Of a DNA stretch of 64,000 bases, positions 36,543 through 45,081 are shown piece by piece. The stretch covers positions 27,411 to 91,410 of the forward strand of contig NZ_JAVIFX010000032.1 of the NCBI RefSeq assembly GCF_031157255.1. Reading direction: 5' to 3'. The stretch comes from Bradyrhizobium sp. LHD-71. GTDB taxonomy: Bacteria > Pseudomonadota > Alphaproteobacteria > Rhizobiales > Xanthobacteraceae. The notes beneath the pieces were generated by a model. That model saw only the letters and a list, made by a program, of their open reading frames with translations, made no database searches and was not told where the DNA came from. Positions within the stretch are counted from its first letter, which is position 1. Every line of letters starts with the position of its first letter. Both the position numbers and the translations under genes were made by a program.

Positions 36543-39404
36543 CTACTGGGGCGCCAGCTGCGCCATCATTGTCCTCGCGCGGCGCAGATCGGCGATCTCG
36601 AAACCCTCGGTGAACTTGCCGTACACGGGCTCGAGAATATCCCGCGCGTCGGCCGGCCGGCTCTGGCTTATCCGCAATTGTGCCAGACTGATCGCCGTTC
36701 GCAGCTCCCAGAATAGCGCTCCCTGACCGCGCGCCATCTCCGACGCCTTGTCAAAGGCCTGCTCGGCAGCTGCCGCGGAAAAATGCGCGCCGGCGTGCAG
36801 CAGCAATTCGCCCTTGATGCGCAAGAGCTCCGCCACATACCAGCGTTCGTCACGTGCTTCGCATCGCGCCAGCGCCTCGTCGACGGTCGCAAGTCCTTGC
36901 GAAATCTCACCGGCTTCTCCGAGACATGCTGCTAGCTCCCCGACGAGAAGCAGGAAGCGTGGCAGAAATCGGGCCTCGCCCGCCAGGCCGAGCGCCTTGC
37001 GTAGCAAGGACAGGCCGGCCTCGAGGTCGCCACCGCGCGCCATCACCATGCCCCTAAAGGCGCGCGCCCAGACGCTCCACAGCCGGATCGGATGACGTTC
37101 GGTATGCTCGATCAGCATGGTGCAATAGCGCTCCGCCAGGACGAGATCACCGGCGAGAAAGGCGACCGGGCAAGCGCCCTGTCCGAGCACGCTGCAAAAC
37201 GTCAGGGCATGACCATTCGTACGACCTTCCTCGACGTTGCGATCGACCACGCTCAGCGCCTGATCCGCGAAGCCGAGCAGCCAGAGGATGCGCGCCTGGA
37301 AGTAATGTGCCGAAGCGCGCGGATCGAACCGGAAACGGATGACCTGCGGCTTTGCCGTCAGATCGGAAAGACGGGCCAAGGCCCGGTCGATGTGACGGTG
37401 CGCCAGCCGCTGATCACCGAGATAATGCATCGTGGTGGCGAGGAGCCGTTCTGCCATCACCTGATCGACCGAATTGCCCGATCCGGCCACGACATCCGCA
37501 AAACGGCGCGCAAGACCGAGTGCCTTGCGAAACTCGCCATTGTTGAACTGATCGATACAAAGGCCCCAGAGCGAGCGCAGCAGATAATCATTGTCGCCGA
37601 GCTGCTCGGCGAGCCCAAGAGTTTCGACCCAGGCAGGACCCGCTTCCCGGGCCCTTCCAATGCCATACATCAGCGACCAGGCGCGCGCAGCCGACAATTG
37701 CATGCGCAGCTGCCGCGCATTCGCCGCGCTCTCGTCGAGATGAGCCAGCGCCAGCTCGGTTCGCTCGCGGCATTCTGCAAGCAGAGACAACTGCACCCAT
37801 AGCGGGATCGCCGCCGCGGTCAGCGCCACTCCGATCTGCGCGTCCCCCTCGGACGAGAAGGCCCAATCGAGGCTCGATCGCACGCTGTCGATATGGCGAC
37901 CATAAAGCTTGAGCCACTCCGCCTGCGGCTTGGCTTCGCTATCGGCTTCAGCTCGCGCAAGGAAGCCGCAATAATATCGAGCGAGACGGCGCGCCGCGCC
38001 GTCAAGCTCTCCGCAAGCGCGCAGCTTGTCCAATGCGTAGGCGCGCGTGGTATCCAGCAGCCGATACTGAGGGTGATCACCGCCGATGTCGGCAAGAACG
38101 AGCGACTTGGCCACCAGACCGGCCAGCCGACCCGTCAACTCGCCAATGCCCTCGCCGGCCACCACGATCGCCGCTTCGAGCGAAAACTCTCCGGCGAAGA
38201 CGCCGAGCTGCCGCAGGATGCGCGCCTCCATCTCCGGCAGCAGGTCGTAGCTCCAGTCGAGCGTCGCGCGAAGGGTTTGCTGCCTGGGTAGCGCCGTCCG
38301 ACGGCCGGTCGTCAGGAACTTGAACCTGTCGTCCAGAAGCACGGCAATCTTCGCTGGACTCAACATCACCGCGCGCGCCGCCGCGAACTCGATCGCGAGC
38401 GGAATTCCGTCGAGCCGCCGGCAAATGGAGGCAACGGCTCCGAGATTTTCCTCATCCGGCGCAAAGTTCGAACCGAGCGCCCTCGCCCTCGTCATGAACA
38501 ATTCCACGGCGGTGTAAGCAGATGCGCCGCCGTATCCCAGTCGGGATTCGGGCGGCACGTCCAGAGGAGGAACGCGATAGACGTGCTCGCCGTCGATGCG
38601 CAGCGCTTCGCGACTGGTCGCAACGATAGTGGTCCCGGGAGAGCGGCTGACGATCGCGTCGGCCAGTTGAGCCACCGCATCGACGACATGCTCGCAATTG
38701 TCGAGAATGAGCAACAGCTGCCGCACGCCGATCGCACGTGCGACCGCCTCCGGCGAGATGTCCTCGCCTTCGAGCTTGATTCCGAGCACGCTGGCGACGG
38801 CCGAGCAAACCAGCTTGGGATCGGGCAGCGAGGCAAGCTCGACCAGCAGCCGATCCGCAGCAAAGCCGGGCGGCGCCGTTCTGGCGGCTTCCAATGCAAG
38901 CGCCGTCTTGCCGATGCCGCCAGGCCCGACGAGGGTCACGACCCGATAGGCCGAAAGAAGCTCCCATAGATGTGCGATGGCGGTGGCCCGGCCGATTAGA
39001 TCGAACGATGCATTCGGAATGTTGGTCGAGCGCAATTGTTGGGATGCTGAAGATTGTAGCGGCGCATCCGTCTGGCGGATCTGCCATGACCCCAGCAGGC
39101 GATATCCGCGTCCGACGTCGGTTGCGAGCATGTCGCGGTCCGCGCCAAAGGCTCTTCGGATCGCGGCGATGTGCACCCGAAGTGCGCTCTCCTCGACAAA
39201 AACGCCCCGCCAGACACGCTCGGCCAAATCGTTCTTGGTGACCAGATCGCCTTCGGCCCGAACCAATTCCGCAAGAATCTCAAAGGCGCGCCCGCCCAGA
39301 GGAACGACCTCACCCTGCGCGCGCAATTCGCGCCTGGCAAGATCGATCTCCCATTCCGAGCAGGTGTAAACGGGACGTTGGCCCGACTCAGCCATCATTG
39401 GCAC
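36543..39404 (-). CDS. STAND-type transcriptional regulator: winged helix + NB-ARC ATPase + helical repeats (copy 2)
   Basis: This 953-residue paralog of copy 1 has the same layout. The winged helix covers residues ~12-105 (CSEWEIDLARRELRAQG, EESALRVHIAAIRRAF, VGRGYRLLGSW). Walker A lies at ~159-167 (GPGGIGKTA), with LLILDNCEHVVDA, TSREALRIDGEH and CRRLDGIPLAIEFAA after it. TLRATLDWSYDLLPEME begins the winged-helix/TPR half, which ends EPVYGKFTEGFEI, close to copy 1's APVYGRFTEGFGT. The C-terminal match shows that copies 1 and 2 are duplicates that now converge. The inducer sensed by the repeats is unknown. Confidence 0.88.
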   Translation of the reverse strand: MPMMAESGQRPVYTCSEWEIDLARRELRAQGEVVPLGGRAFEILAELVRAEGDLVTKNDLAERVWRGVFVEESALRVHIAAIRRAFGADRDMLATDVGRGYRLLGSWQIRQTDAPLQSSASQQLRSTNIPNASFDLIGRATAIAHLWELLSAYRVVTLVGPGGIGKTALALEAARTAPPGFAADRLLVELASLPDPKLVCSAVASVLGIKLEGEDISPEAVARAIGVRQLLLILDNCEHVVDAVAQLADAIVSRSPGTTIVATSREALRIDGEHVYRVPPLDVPPESRLGYGGASAYTAVELFMTRARALGSNFAPDEENLGAVASICRRLDGIPLAIEFAAARAVMLSPAKIAVLLDDRFKFLTTGRRTALPRQQTLRATLDWSYDLLPEMEARILRQLGVFAGEFSLEAAIVVAGEGIGELTGRLAGLVAKSLVLADIGGDHPQYRLLDTTRAYALDKLRACGELDGAARRLARYYCGFLARAEADSEAKPQAEWLKLYGRHIDSVRSSLDWAFSSEGDAQIGVALTAAAIPLWVQLSLLAECRERTELALAHLDESAANARQLRMQLSAARAWSLMYGIGRAREAGPAWVETLGLAEQLGDNDYLLRSLWGLCIDQFNNGEFRKALGLARRFADVVAGSGNSVDQVMAERLLATTMHYLGDQRLAHRHIDRALARLSDLTAKPQVIRFRFDPRASAHYFQARILWLLGFADQALSVVDRNVEEGRTNGHALTFCSVLGQGACPVAFLAGDLVLAERYCTMLIEHTERHPIRLWSVWARAFRGMVMARGGDLEAGLSLLRKALGLAGEARFLPRFLLLVGELAACLGEAGEISQGLATVDEALARCEARDERWYVAELLRIKGELLLHAGAHFSAAAAEQAFDKASEMARGQGALFWELRTAISLAQLRISQSRPADARDILEPVYGKFTEGFEIADLRRARTMMAQLAPQ

Positions 39405-39516
39405 GGCCCCGAATGGTTCATTGGACTTGCGTGCAGTCTATCACCATCCTTCCAGGAGACACAGTTTGCCAGCCGGAAGAGCGCCTGCCCCGGGTTCCTC
39501 TCGTACGCCTCACCCT

Positions 39517-39798
39517 TCAGCAGCCGCGGCAGATCGCTCCTTCCAGCATTTTCTCGAGGCGGGCGTCGTCCTTGTCGATGGTCGCGTCCGTGCCGAGCAG
39601 AGGCCGCTTCATCGCATGATCGCTCCCCTCCGACGAGGGAAGTGCAGTGCCGAGCGAGTTCGTCCCAGGCGTCGCGGCACTCGTACCGAGCGCGCCGCCG
39701 CGTGCCATCGACATATGCGATCCCATGCCGCCGCGGGCAGATGCTGCTCCCGACAGTCCGAGACAAGCTACGACGCAGAGGAAGGAGAGCAATCTCAT
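39517..39798 (-). CDS. Small exported Gly/Ala/Ser-rich protein
   Basis: These 93 residues begin with a clear signal peptide (LLSFLCVVACLGLSGAASA). The mature part has low complexity (RGGMGSHMSMARGGALGTSAATPGTNSLGTALP), then an acidic-basic stretch and two Cys at the C-terminus (GAICRGC). I do not recognise a named family. It lies between STAND copies 2 and 3, and its start is divergent from the small plus-strand genes. Confidence 0.65.
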   Translation of the reverse strand: MRLLSFLCVVACLGLSGAASARGGMGSHMSMARGGALGTSAATPGTNSLGTALPSSEGSDHAMKRPLLGTDATIDKDDARLEKMLEGAICRGC

Positions 39799-40112
39799 GG
39801 CTTACACTCCGCATGTTGTATGACCTGCACTCTCAAGTGGGCGTTGCGATTGATTCGACCATGCACGATCGTGCGAACGATCATGACAAAAGTGACAGGA
39901 TTCGATGTCGAGAACGCACCACCACTTCTCGGTAATCCGCGTGCATTCCTGTTTTCCCTGCTCGCCTTCTCGCAAGAGTGATGCGTTTCGGGCAGGGTTT
40001 TCCAGCCGGATTGCCTATATGACTCGGCAAAGACAATTTCGGAAACGTCACCGGCCGAGCAGCCATCATCGCCAAGCGACTCTCCGCATCTCACGAGCAA
40101 TGGAGAATCGCC
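39799..40112. other. Intergenic region between small divergent genes
   Basis: This is 314 bp between the minus-strand small protein and the plus-strand gene at 40113. It must hold both promoters. GGAGAATCGCC just before ATG 40113 is a good ribosome-binding site. I see no clear ORF, repeat or hairpin otherwise. Confidence 0.45.
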
Positions 40113-40355
40113 ATGAACGTATTCAAGACCATGATCGCCGTCGCGCTGATCTCGACGGCAACGATATCCTCGGCCTCCGCGGCCTGGTCATTCGCCGACC
40201 AGGAGCCCGCCGCATTTGCATCAATGTATCCGGATCGCGACGTGCTCAACGGCGGCGCGCTGACGCCGGCAGGACGAATGGGCCTGGAGCGGCCCGGCGG
40301 CGCCGCGCCGGTGTTCGGAGCAGCGCACCCTTACGTCCGGCACTGGCATCGATGA
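40113..40355 (+). CDS. Small exported protein of unknown function
   Basis: This 80-residue product has a signal peptide (IAVALISTATISSASAA) and a short mature chain of about 55 residues (WSFADQEPAAFASMYPDRDVLNGG). The C-terminus is rich in Gly, Pro and aromatic/His residues (PYVRHWHR), and it contains no Cys. GGAG lies at a suitable distance ahead of the ATG. No named family is recognised. It lies in the same cluster of small exported proteins as 39517-39798 and 40622-40855. Confidence 0.65.
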   Translation: MNVFKTMIAVALISTATISSASAAWSFADQEPAAFASMYPDRDVLNGGALTPAGRMGLERPGGAAPVFGAAHPYVRHWHR

Positions 40356-40621
40356 GCGAGCGAAGAGCGGGCGGCCTGCGCACGCAGGTGATAACGCCCG
40401 CCCGAGAACGTGCACGGAGTGCGTCCGCGCCAAGCGGCGCACCCCACCGGTCTCGCACCTTGGCGACCGCGCAGAAACGACTGTTGACCGAGCCACCACC
40501 ACGACTTCGTGCAAAGGCGAAAATGATCGTTCGATTGATACTGCTGATCCCGCACGCGCACGCACATGTCTGACGAGCGAGCCGAGGCGTTCCCGGCGTC
40601 GCTTTATCAAGGAGACATGAA

Positions 40622-40855
40622 ATGACCACTCTGAAGCTCTTGTCGGCCGGACTGGCCGTTGCGGCCCTGATTGCATCCCCCGCGATGGCTCGCGAAGGCA
40701 GCGAAAACACACGTCGCGCGAATGTCGATTCCTATGCATCGGTCCAGCGCGTGCCGGTCACGTCAAAGCGCAGCTGCGTTCACGCCCCCGACGTTGGTGC
40801 GTACGCGACCGCTCCCTGGCGCCGGCCTCCGTGCGAGCCGACCTCCGGTTACTGA
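40622..40855 (+). CDS. Small exported two-Cys protein (copy 1 of 2)
   Basis: These 77 residues have a signal peptide (LLSAGLAVAALIASPAMA) and a short mature chain ending CVHAPDVGAYATAPWRRPPCEP. A second gene at 53310-53555 encodes the same design: signal peptide ending VMARE, then CVPAPRVGAFATAPW and PCEPG. The conserved pieces (ARE after cleavage, C-V-x-A-P-x-V-G-A-x-A-T-A-P-W, P-C-E-P) suggest a disulphide-closed loop. Function unknown. A hairpin follows each of the two genes. Confidence 0.72.
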   Translation: MTTLKLLSAGLAVAALIASPAMAREGSENTRRANVDSYASVQRVPVTSKRSCVHAPDVGAYATAPWRRPPCEPTSGY

Positions 40856-41231
40856 GCCAGTCGACCGGACGAACACTTGGCTGCAAGTCAAGCGACAGCG
40901 CTGAGACGAGGGTTCTCCTCTCAGCGCTTCGCGGATTCGATGTCGCCGGAAAGAAGGATGCGCGCCGTCATGCAGTGAGATTCTTCCAGTCGGCCCGAGA
41001 GCGCCGCGGCAATCGATCGTCGGCAACTCATCTCGCCAGTGGCTAGCCGAGGACATCTGCGCCGTCGATGGCGGTCCCGAGGACGGCGAAGGTCTTCTTG
41101 ACAGGTCGACTGCCTGCCCTGTAGGAGACCGAGGCATAGTCATGCTTTCAAAATATTGCCAAGAGACGGTGTTTTTCGGAAAACCATGACTGTCTTGGCA
41201 TCACGACGGTGAATCTGATCCGCGGATCCCT
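40856..41231. other. Intergenic region with a perfect hairpin before STAND copy 3
   Basis: These 376 bp contain a perfect 10-bp inverted repeat AGCGCTGAGA (40897-40906) / TCTCAGCGCT (40919-40928) with a 12-nt loop, 42 bp after the small two-Cys gene. Only TCGCGG follows, so it is a hairpin that may stop or protect the transcript rather than a classical terminator. The rest holds the promoter of STAND copy 3; no ORF is convincing. Confidence 0.55.
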
Positions 41232-44124
41232 ATGTCGTATTCGGCGGCCAATCGAACCTACGCTTTCGGAAACTGGCTTATCGATTGCCAGCGCAGGGAG
41301 CTGAGACACGACACCGTCGTGGTGCCGATCGGCAGCCGCGCGTTCGAGCTTCTCGAAAAGCTGGCGGATTCGGCCGGTCTCTTGGTGACCAAGGATGAAT
41401 TGATCGGAAGCGTCTGGTCGGGCCAGATCGTCGAGGACAACACGCTCCAGGTCCATATCTTCGCGGTCCGCAAGGCGCTCGGCAGGGATCGCGATCTCCT
41501 CAAGACGGTTTCGGGCCGAGGATATACTCTCGCCGGAAGCTGGCGAAGCGGACGCCCGGATCACTCCGCAGCCGCAACGATATCCGCTCCGGCCGCCTCG
41601 TCTTTTTCGAGCAACCTGCCGAATGCGCGCGCACCTCTGATCGGTCGCGAGGATTCTCTGAGCGAGTTGATCGATATCCTCTCCGCCTACCGCGCCGTGA
41701 CTCTCGTCGGCCCTGGAGGCATCGGAAAGACCAAGCTCGCCATCGAACTTGCGCGGCGCGTCGCATCGTCGTTCGACGATTCCGTCGCGCTGGTCGAGCT
41801 CGCGACCTTGCAGGATCCCGCGCTCGCGATCTCTGCAACGGCCCGGACCCTGAAGCTCGCTCTGAGCGACAAGTGCGTTTCGCCCGCGAGCATCGCCCAG
41901 GCCATCGGCTCGCGACGCCTGCTGCTCGTGCTCGACAATTGCGAGCATGTCATCGACGTGGCCGCGCAGATCGCCAGCGCCGTGCTGCGCTATTGTCCGA
42001 ATGTTACCGTCCTTGCAACCAGCCGGGAAGGACTGCGTATCGACGGCGAATATGTTGCAGCCATACCGCCGCTGTCGGTTCCCGGACCGGACGTCCTGGA
42101 TCCCGATTTGGTTCTTCGGGAAAGCGCGGTGCAGCTCTTCGTCACTCGGACGCGGGCATTGCGGGCAAGCTTCGTTCCCGACGCCAGCGATCTGCTGAAA
42201 ATCGCCGCCGTCTGTCGGCGGCTCGACGGAATTCCGCTCGCGCTTGAGTTCGCCGCGGCCCGGGTCGCGAACCTCGGGGTGGATACCGTGTTGAGCCGCC
42301 TGGACCGGCGCTTCGAGCTCCTGAACAGCGGTCGTCGCGACCAGCTGCCGCGGCACCAGACCCTGCGAGCGACGCTGGACTGGAGCTACGATCTGTTGTT
42401 GCCCGAGGAGCAGAGGCTGCTTTGCCGGCTCGCTGTGCTTCCGGCCGGCTTCACGCTGGACGCGGCCATTGCCATGATGGACGATGACCTGTCACGGTCG
42501 GACGTCATCGAGACGTTGTTCAACCTCGTCGGCAAATCTCTGGTCTCGCTTGATCCATCGTTCGAGGGGCGATGGCGCCTGCTCGAGACCACGCGCGCTT
42601 ATGCCTTGGAGAAGCTGGCGGAAGCAGGATTCCTAGCGCAAGTTTCGCGACGGCATGCGGGTTTCCTGAGGCAGCTCGTTGCGCCGCTCGGGGGCACCTC
42701 CCCAACCGCTGACGATGTGTCCCGCCTGGCCCAGGAGATCGAGAACGTGCATGCCGCGCTCGACTGGGCCTTCGCACCTGATGGCGATACCACGCTCGGA
42801 GTCGAGCTGACAGCCGGCTTCGTTCCGGTGTGGATGCATCTGCTGTCCTTCGTCGAGTGCTCGAGCCGGATCGAGCACGCCCTCGTCCATCTCGGCCCTG
42901 GGGTGACCTGCAATCCGAGGCTCAAGGCACAGCTCCACGTCGCATTGGGATTCGCGCTTCTCAACACGACCGGCTCTGCCGACCGCATGAAGGCGGCCCT
43001 CAATATTGGTCTCGTGCTCGCCGAAGAGCTGTCCGACCTTGAGCTTTCAGCTCAAGGCCGTGTGGACGCTGTGGAGCTACAATCTCAACTCGGGCCAGTA
43101 TGACTCCGCCAAAGCGGTCGGCGAGCGATACCTCGAGATCGCGCTGCGCACAGGAAATCCCGCCAACGAGACCGTAGGTCGCCGCCTGATCGGCGCCGCC
43201 ACCCATTTTTGCGGCGCGCAGGAGGATGCAAGGCGGGAGCTCACCCTGTCCCTAGATCACGAGGCCCATGGACTGAAGGACGGCCCGAACCAGATGTGGT
43301 TCCTGCTCAACCAGAGCGTTCTGGCCAAGGCCATGTTGGCCCGCGTCCTGCTGCTACAGGGAAAGGTCGCGCAGAGCAGAGCTCTTGCGGCCGAATGTCT
43401 AGAGGACGCGGAGCGGGAGAAAGACAAACTCGCGATCGCCTACGCATTGCGAAACGCCGTCTGCCCGATCGCTCTCATGACGCATGATCTCGCCGCTGCC
43501 GATCAGGCGATCTCGTCCCTCCTTGAACTCGTGACCCGCGAGGGAATAGCTTTCTGGAACAGCTGGACGTCGTGCCTGAAGGGGCAGCTGCTCGTCCTGC
43601 AAGGTCAGTACGACGATGGGATATCGTTGCTGCGAAGCGGACTGAAGGCGCGGGCCGAGAACGGATGGTTGATGCGCAATCCAGAATTTCTCGGATCGCT
43701 CGCCGAAGGCCTGCTCGCGAGTGGCGAAGCTGTGCAGGCGCTGGCTGTCGTTGAAGATGCCTTGAACATCGCCCGACAAGGCCGGCAATTGTGGTGCCTT
43801 GCGGATCTGCTGCGGATCAAGGGCGAAGTCCTGCTGGCTGATGCTCCGCTCGATCTTTCCCGGTCGGACCTGCTGTTCGCCGAAGGGCTCTCCGTTGCCA
43901 GAGAGCAACGGTGCCGCTTTTACGAGTTGAAGATCGCGGCCGCCTGGGCAAGGATCATGGCGGGATCGGATCGTCAGCAGACCGCGCTCGACCTCGTCGG
44001 CCCGATCAGCGCGCAATTCGATCGAGATGTCGATCTCCCCGCGCTCGCATTCGCGCGGGGCCTCGTTGCAAGCCCGGCGACGACACGTGGCGGCGACCGG
44101 CCTGCCTCCGGCACCTGCCACTAG
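41232..44124 (+). pseudogene. STAND-type transcriptional regulator, frameshifted (copy 3)
   Basis: The first frame (41232-43103) carries the winged helix (FGNWLIDCQRRELRHD, EDNTLQVHIFAVRKAL, VSGRGYTLAGSW) and the NTPase. Walker A lies at ~160 (GPGGIGKTK), followed by LLLVLDNCEHVIDVAA, TSREGLRIDGEY and CRRLDGIPLALEFAA. The helical-repeat half then switches frame near 43039-43040: ELSDLE should continue as DLSFQLKAVWTLWSYNLN, found one base over, and runs to 44124. One extra T in GACCTTGAGC explains it. Restored, the protein has about 963 residues, like its paralogs. As read, the product would end at 43103 without half of its repeats. Confidence 0.83.
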
Positions 44125-44161
44125 CCCAAGCCTTCCTCTCCTAATCCAAGGACCATGCTTG

Positions 44162-44363
44162 ATGATCTCTCGACGCTGGGCGGTGCTGGCGCGGCGGTGC
44201 TTTCGCCCGCCGTCATCCGCGCGCAGGGCATCAGAACCAATCAGGATCGGCGAGATCAACTCCTATAGCAGCGCGCCCGCGTTCGCCCTGCCCTATCGCC
44301 GCGGCTGGCAGCTGGCGGTCGAACAGCTGAATGCGCGCGGCGGCTGCGCCCGGCCATTTGAGG
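44162..44363 (+). pseudogene. ABC-type branched-chain amino-acid/amide substrate-binding protein, N-terminal relic
   Basis: ATG 44162 reads ISRRWAVLA, then out of frame. The next frame gives AAVLSPAVIRAQG (signal-peptide end). The first frame resumes with EPIRIGEINSYSSAP, then YRRGWQLAVEQLNARGG and RPFEA, the usual first 60 residues of a LivK-type (Peripla_BP_6) protein. The homology stops at about 44363, where the minus-strand Pro/Ser/Thr-rich gene ends (44374). About 85% of the gene is lost and at least two indels are present, so it is a relic. Confidence 0.65.
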
Positions 44364-44373
44364 CACAGACCTC

Positions 44374-45078
44374 TCAGCATCCCGGCGGCAGGATCGGCGA
44401 TACGCCCGGCGTCGGCGCTGCACCTGTCGCATTGGCCGGCAACACAGTCGCGGGCGAGGCCAGGTTCATCGAGACCCCTTCCATGCAGGCAGAGCTGTTA
44501 GGGCTGGGCACGACGGCGCTTGGATCAATGCCGGTGCCGCCGGCACCGCTGACGTCCGCCGTAATCGTTCCCGGTGTCGGGCTGGTCGGCACCTGCGGGA
44601 TCGAGAGCGGCAGCGACGAAGCAGCGGTCACCAGTCCCCCCGGCGTTGAGCTGCATGCAACTGTCGCCCCCGTTCCTGCCGGCGAGGCTGCGGGAATGGT
44701 TCCGATCGGGCTTCCGGCCTGAGCCGTGATCGGCACTATCGGAGCGGCGCCACCCGACGTGGACAAACCTGGATTCGTTACGATCGGGGTCGCCGGCACC
44801 GGCATCGGGGACGCCGATGGCGCAGCGCAGATGACCACCGTCCCCGGCGTCGTCGGATCGGAGGCAAGCGGAACGGGCGCGAGGATCGTGTCGGGCGCGT
44901 TTACTTCGGTCGCTGCGGAAAACGGACCCGGACTGTTCAACGGCGAGGTCACGATCGCGCCGGGCACCGTCGGCAGGCTCATCGCCGTACTGCCGGTTGT
45001 GGCCACCTGCGCCCTGCCCGGAGCCCCGCCGAGCAGCAGAGCGAGCGCCATCGCGAAAGCAATCCGCATCATCGCCAT
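44374..45078 (-). CDS. Pro/Ser/Thr-rich exported low-complexity protein, last gene of second efflux operon
   Basis: These 234 residues have a signal peptide (IAFAMALALLLGGAPGRAQ). The mature chain consists almost only of Pro, Ser, Thr, Gly, Ala and Val, with short units such as TSPLN, IVPIT and SPTPGT, and three short Cys-containing spots (VICAAPS, VACSST, SSACMEG). It starts 4 bp after the adaptor gene stop and is surely cotranscribed with it. TSPLN, the near absence of charge and the spaced Cys are shared with the protein at 11945-12496, which heads the other efflux operon. Starts at 45072 or 45069 are also possible. Function unknown. Confidence 0.72.
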   Translation of the reverse strand: MAMMRIAFAMALALLLGGAPGRAQVATTGSTAMSLPTVPGAIVTSPLNSPGPFSAATEVNAPDTILAPVPLASDPTTPGTVVICAAPSASPMPVPATPIVTNPGLSTSGGAAPIVPITAQAGSPIGTIPAASPAGTGATVACSSTPGGLVTAASSLPLSIPQVPTSPTPGTITADVSGAGGTGIDPSAVVPSPNSSACMEGVSMNLASPATVLPANATGAAPTPGVSPILPPGC

Positions 45079-45081
45079 TCC

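Noticed and set aside
43006..44124. Independent gene starting at 43006
   Set aside because: It continues the helical repeats of STAND copy 3 and has no start or promoter of its own; the frameshift explains it.
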